Shown here: positions 39,379 to 40,252 of the stretch, in pieces
How the letters are laid out: each line of letters opens with the position of its first letter
Numbering within the stretch: the stretch's first letter is position 1
The notes under the pieces: model-generated
The model's database searches: none
What the model saw: the letters and a program-made list of their open reading frames with translations, nothing else
What the model was told of the DNA's origin: nothing
Source: Planctomycetota bacterium
Lineage (GTDB): Bacteria > Planctomycetota > UBA1135
NCBI GenBank assembly: GCA_003696625.1
Contig: RFGR01000052.1
Coordinates: 1 to 40,252, forward strand
Direction: 5' to 3'
Length of the DNA: 40,252 nt
Position numbers and translations under genes: made by a program

Positions 39379-39851
39379 CGGCAGGGGTCCGGGCGGGACG
39401 GAGGTTGGAATCGGCCCAGGGTAGCCCCCCACCCGGCCCGGCGCAGGAGGGCCGGCGCGGGCGGCCGGGCGGCGCGGAAGAGGTGGCCCGGGCAGCGGCA
39501 GTCTGAGGCGCCAAAGCCCGGCGCGACGAGTTCGAGCCCCGGCGCGGCGGCCAGCGCCGCGGCCAGGGCGTGCTCGTCCGGGCCGGGGTCGGGCCAGAAC
39601 CAGACCTCCCGCGGCGCCGCCACCGCCCGCAGCCGGTCGACGTGCCAGTGCGGCCGGCCGTCGCCGCGCAGGTGGCGGCCGACCCGGGCCGCCAGCCCGC
39701 CGGGGCCGCGGGCGCTGCCGCAGTAGCCGTAGTGGCCGGCGGGGAACCGGACGCGGCCGAGGCGGCCGACCGCGAGGGTGTGCTGTGCGGTCAGCTCGAG
39801 CCAGAGCAGGTAGCTGCCCGGCGCGGCCGGGAGTTCAGCCCGCCGCGCCAT
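39375..39851 (-). CDS. DUF123/GIY-YIG family nuclease-like protein
   Basis: A protein of 158 residues. It opens with PAAPGSYLLWLEL, followed by FPAGHYGYCGSARGPGGLAARVGRHLRG, then HWHVDRLRA, EVWFWP, HALAAAL and a C-terminal GFGASDCRCPGHLFR. These blocks match the DUF123 (PF01986) subgroup of the GIY-YIG superfamily; GHYGYCGSA stands where GIY-YIG has its catalytic tyrosines, and the closing SDC-x-C-x-x-H may bind a metal. Members resemble endonuclease III-associated nicking domains in archaea; the role of stand-alone versions is unknown. The last about 20 residues (RAGWGATLGRFQPPSRPDPCR) are a poorly conserved tail. Confidence 0.85.
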   Translation of the reverse strand: MARRAELPAAPGSYLLWLELTAQHTLAVGRLGRVRFPAGHYGYCGSARGPGGLAARVGRHLRGDGRPHWHVDRLRAVAAPREVWFWPDPGPDEHALAAALAAAPGLELVAPGFGASDCRCPGHLFRAARPPAPALLRRAGWGATLGRFQPPSRPDPCR

Positions 39852-40251
39852 GCTCCGCGCCGCGACGGCGCCGCCGCAGGAGGAGGAGTGCGAGGCCGAG
39901 CAGCGCCGCCGGCAGGCCGATCCAGAGCGCCTCGCCGGCCAGGACCACGAGTCCGCGCGGGGTGAAGAAGGCGCCGGCGGAGAGCGGCGAGACCGGCACC
40001 GGCCGCCAGGGCAGGAAGAAGCGGCGGTCGTCGAAGGGCAGCAGGAAGCCGACGCCGCGCCCGCCGTCGGTCAGGGCGTCGAGCAGACCGTGCGAGGCCG
40101 TGCAGAGGAAGAGGTAGATCCCGGCGCGCCACCGCGCCCCGTGCCAGCGGGTCCCGCGCAGGAGCAGCGCCAGGCGCCGCCGCCCCCGCCGCGGCGCCAG
40201 CCCGGGCGCCAGCGCGCCGGCGACGAAGACGTGGGCGAAGGCGGAAGCCAT
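39835..40251 (-). CDS. YdjM/metal-dependent hydrolase family membrane protein, internally deleted
   Basis: A protein of 138 residues starting MASAFAHVFVAG, the exact family N-terminus. The C-terminal half is well conserved: CTASHGLLDALTDGG, FLLPFDDRRFFLPWRPVPVSP, then two hydrophobic segments ending in a basic tail. Between residue about 32 and 40 the usual LPDxD and HRGxTHS metal-binding section, roughly 55-60 residues in relatives I recall, is absent: LALLL runs directly into RGTRWHGARW. The reading frame is kept. So the gene is either a deletion derivative, probably inactive as a hydrolase, or an assembly collapse. Its 3' end overlaps the DUF123 start by 17 bases. The start is at the right window edge. 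Confidence 0.7.
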   Translation of the reverse strand: MASAFAHVFVAGALAPGLAPRRGRRRLALLLRGTRWHGARWRAGIYLFLCTASHGLLDALTDGGRGVGFLLPFDDRRFFLPWRPVPVSPLSAGAFFTPRGLVVLAGEALWIGLPAALLGLALLLLRRRRRGAEHGAAG

Positions 40252-40252
40252 C

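Noticed and set aside
39422-39851. Start of the lipoprotein gene at an upstream codon (39432)
   Set aside because: The longer form adds a proline/glycine-rich leader before the signal peptide; ATG 39378 opens a proper signal with lipobox and forms an ATGA junction.
1-40252. CRISPR arrays, tRNA or rRNA genes, insertion sequences
   Set aside because: No regularly spaced direct repeats, no tRNA-like cloverleaf or rRNA sequence and no transposase frame were recognised on reading; all intergenic gaps are below 150 bases.

Overview
This window is very GC-rich, densely coding bacterial DNA with no rRNA, tRNA, CRISPR array, insertion sequence or phage gene that I can see. The content suggests a free-living, probably aquatic, Gram-negative-type bacterium. 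It includes a type II secretion/type IV pilus-like inner-membrane operon, an FHA protein, a soluble Ser/Thr kinase, several secreted multi-domain proteins (FG-GAP propeller, carboxypeptidase-regulatory-like repeats, lectin-like), a sulfatase, a Tat-exported GH116-type glycosidase and an MBOAT/SGNH acetylation pair. This mix is typical of Planctomycetota, especially its high-GC marine members. That placement is inference; there is no marker gene here good enough to prove it.

Layout. Positions 1-7762 (minus strand) hold a six-gene operon running FHA protein, GspL/PilM-PilN-like, GspM/PilO-like, a large TPR protein with a lectin-like C-terminus, a GspG-like pseudopilin and a GspH-like pseudopilin cut by the window edge. 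From 7907 to 13338 there is rsmE (plus), a minus-strand operon of kinase, YkgJ-type protein, TPR metallopeptidase and radC, and a divergent single-module Clp-like AAA+ ATPase. From 13355 to 17812 lie a SurA/PpiC-type isomerase, pgi-trpS, and a YugP-type membrane peptidase. From 17912 to 26130 are two membrane-anchored proteins built of carboxypeptidase-regulatory-like repeats, an M28 peptidase with a PDZ domain, a lipoprotein, an EamA transporter and a small membrane protein. From 26111 to 31228 are a secreted lectin-like protein, the SGNH/MBOAT pair and an FG-GAP protein. From 31292 to 40251 are a biotin carboxylase, a DUF1579 protein, a sulfatase, an alpha/beta hydrolase, the GH116 enzyme, a DUF4440-like lipoprotein, a DUF123 nuclease-like protein and an internally deleted YdjM-type protein.

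How it works together. Most genes at the head of a transcription unit carry a TANNNT hexamer only 6-11 bases before the start codon, which predicts leaderless or nearly leaderless mRNAs. Genes inside operons instead use ATGA/GTGA/CTGA stop-start overlaps or short gaps, some with purine-rich Shine-Dalgarno-like tracts. Convergent genes usually overlap at their 3' ends and no clear intrinsic terminators are visible. One gene, the FG-GAP protein, has instead an excellent sigma-54 type -24/-12 promoter, also placed to give a leaderless transcript.

The strongest candidates for something not well described are the FHA-headed secretion-like operon with its TPR/lectin fusion subunit, the leaderless promoter architecture (including a 21-base divergent intergenic region with a shared -10), the single-ring Clp-like ATPase paired with a kinase, and the YdjM-type gene that has lost its metal-binding core.
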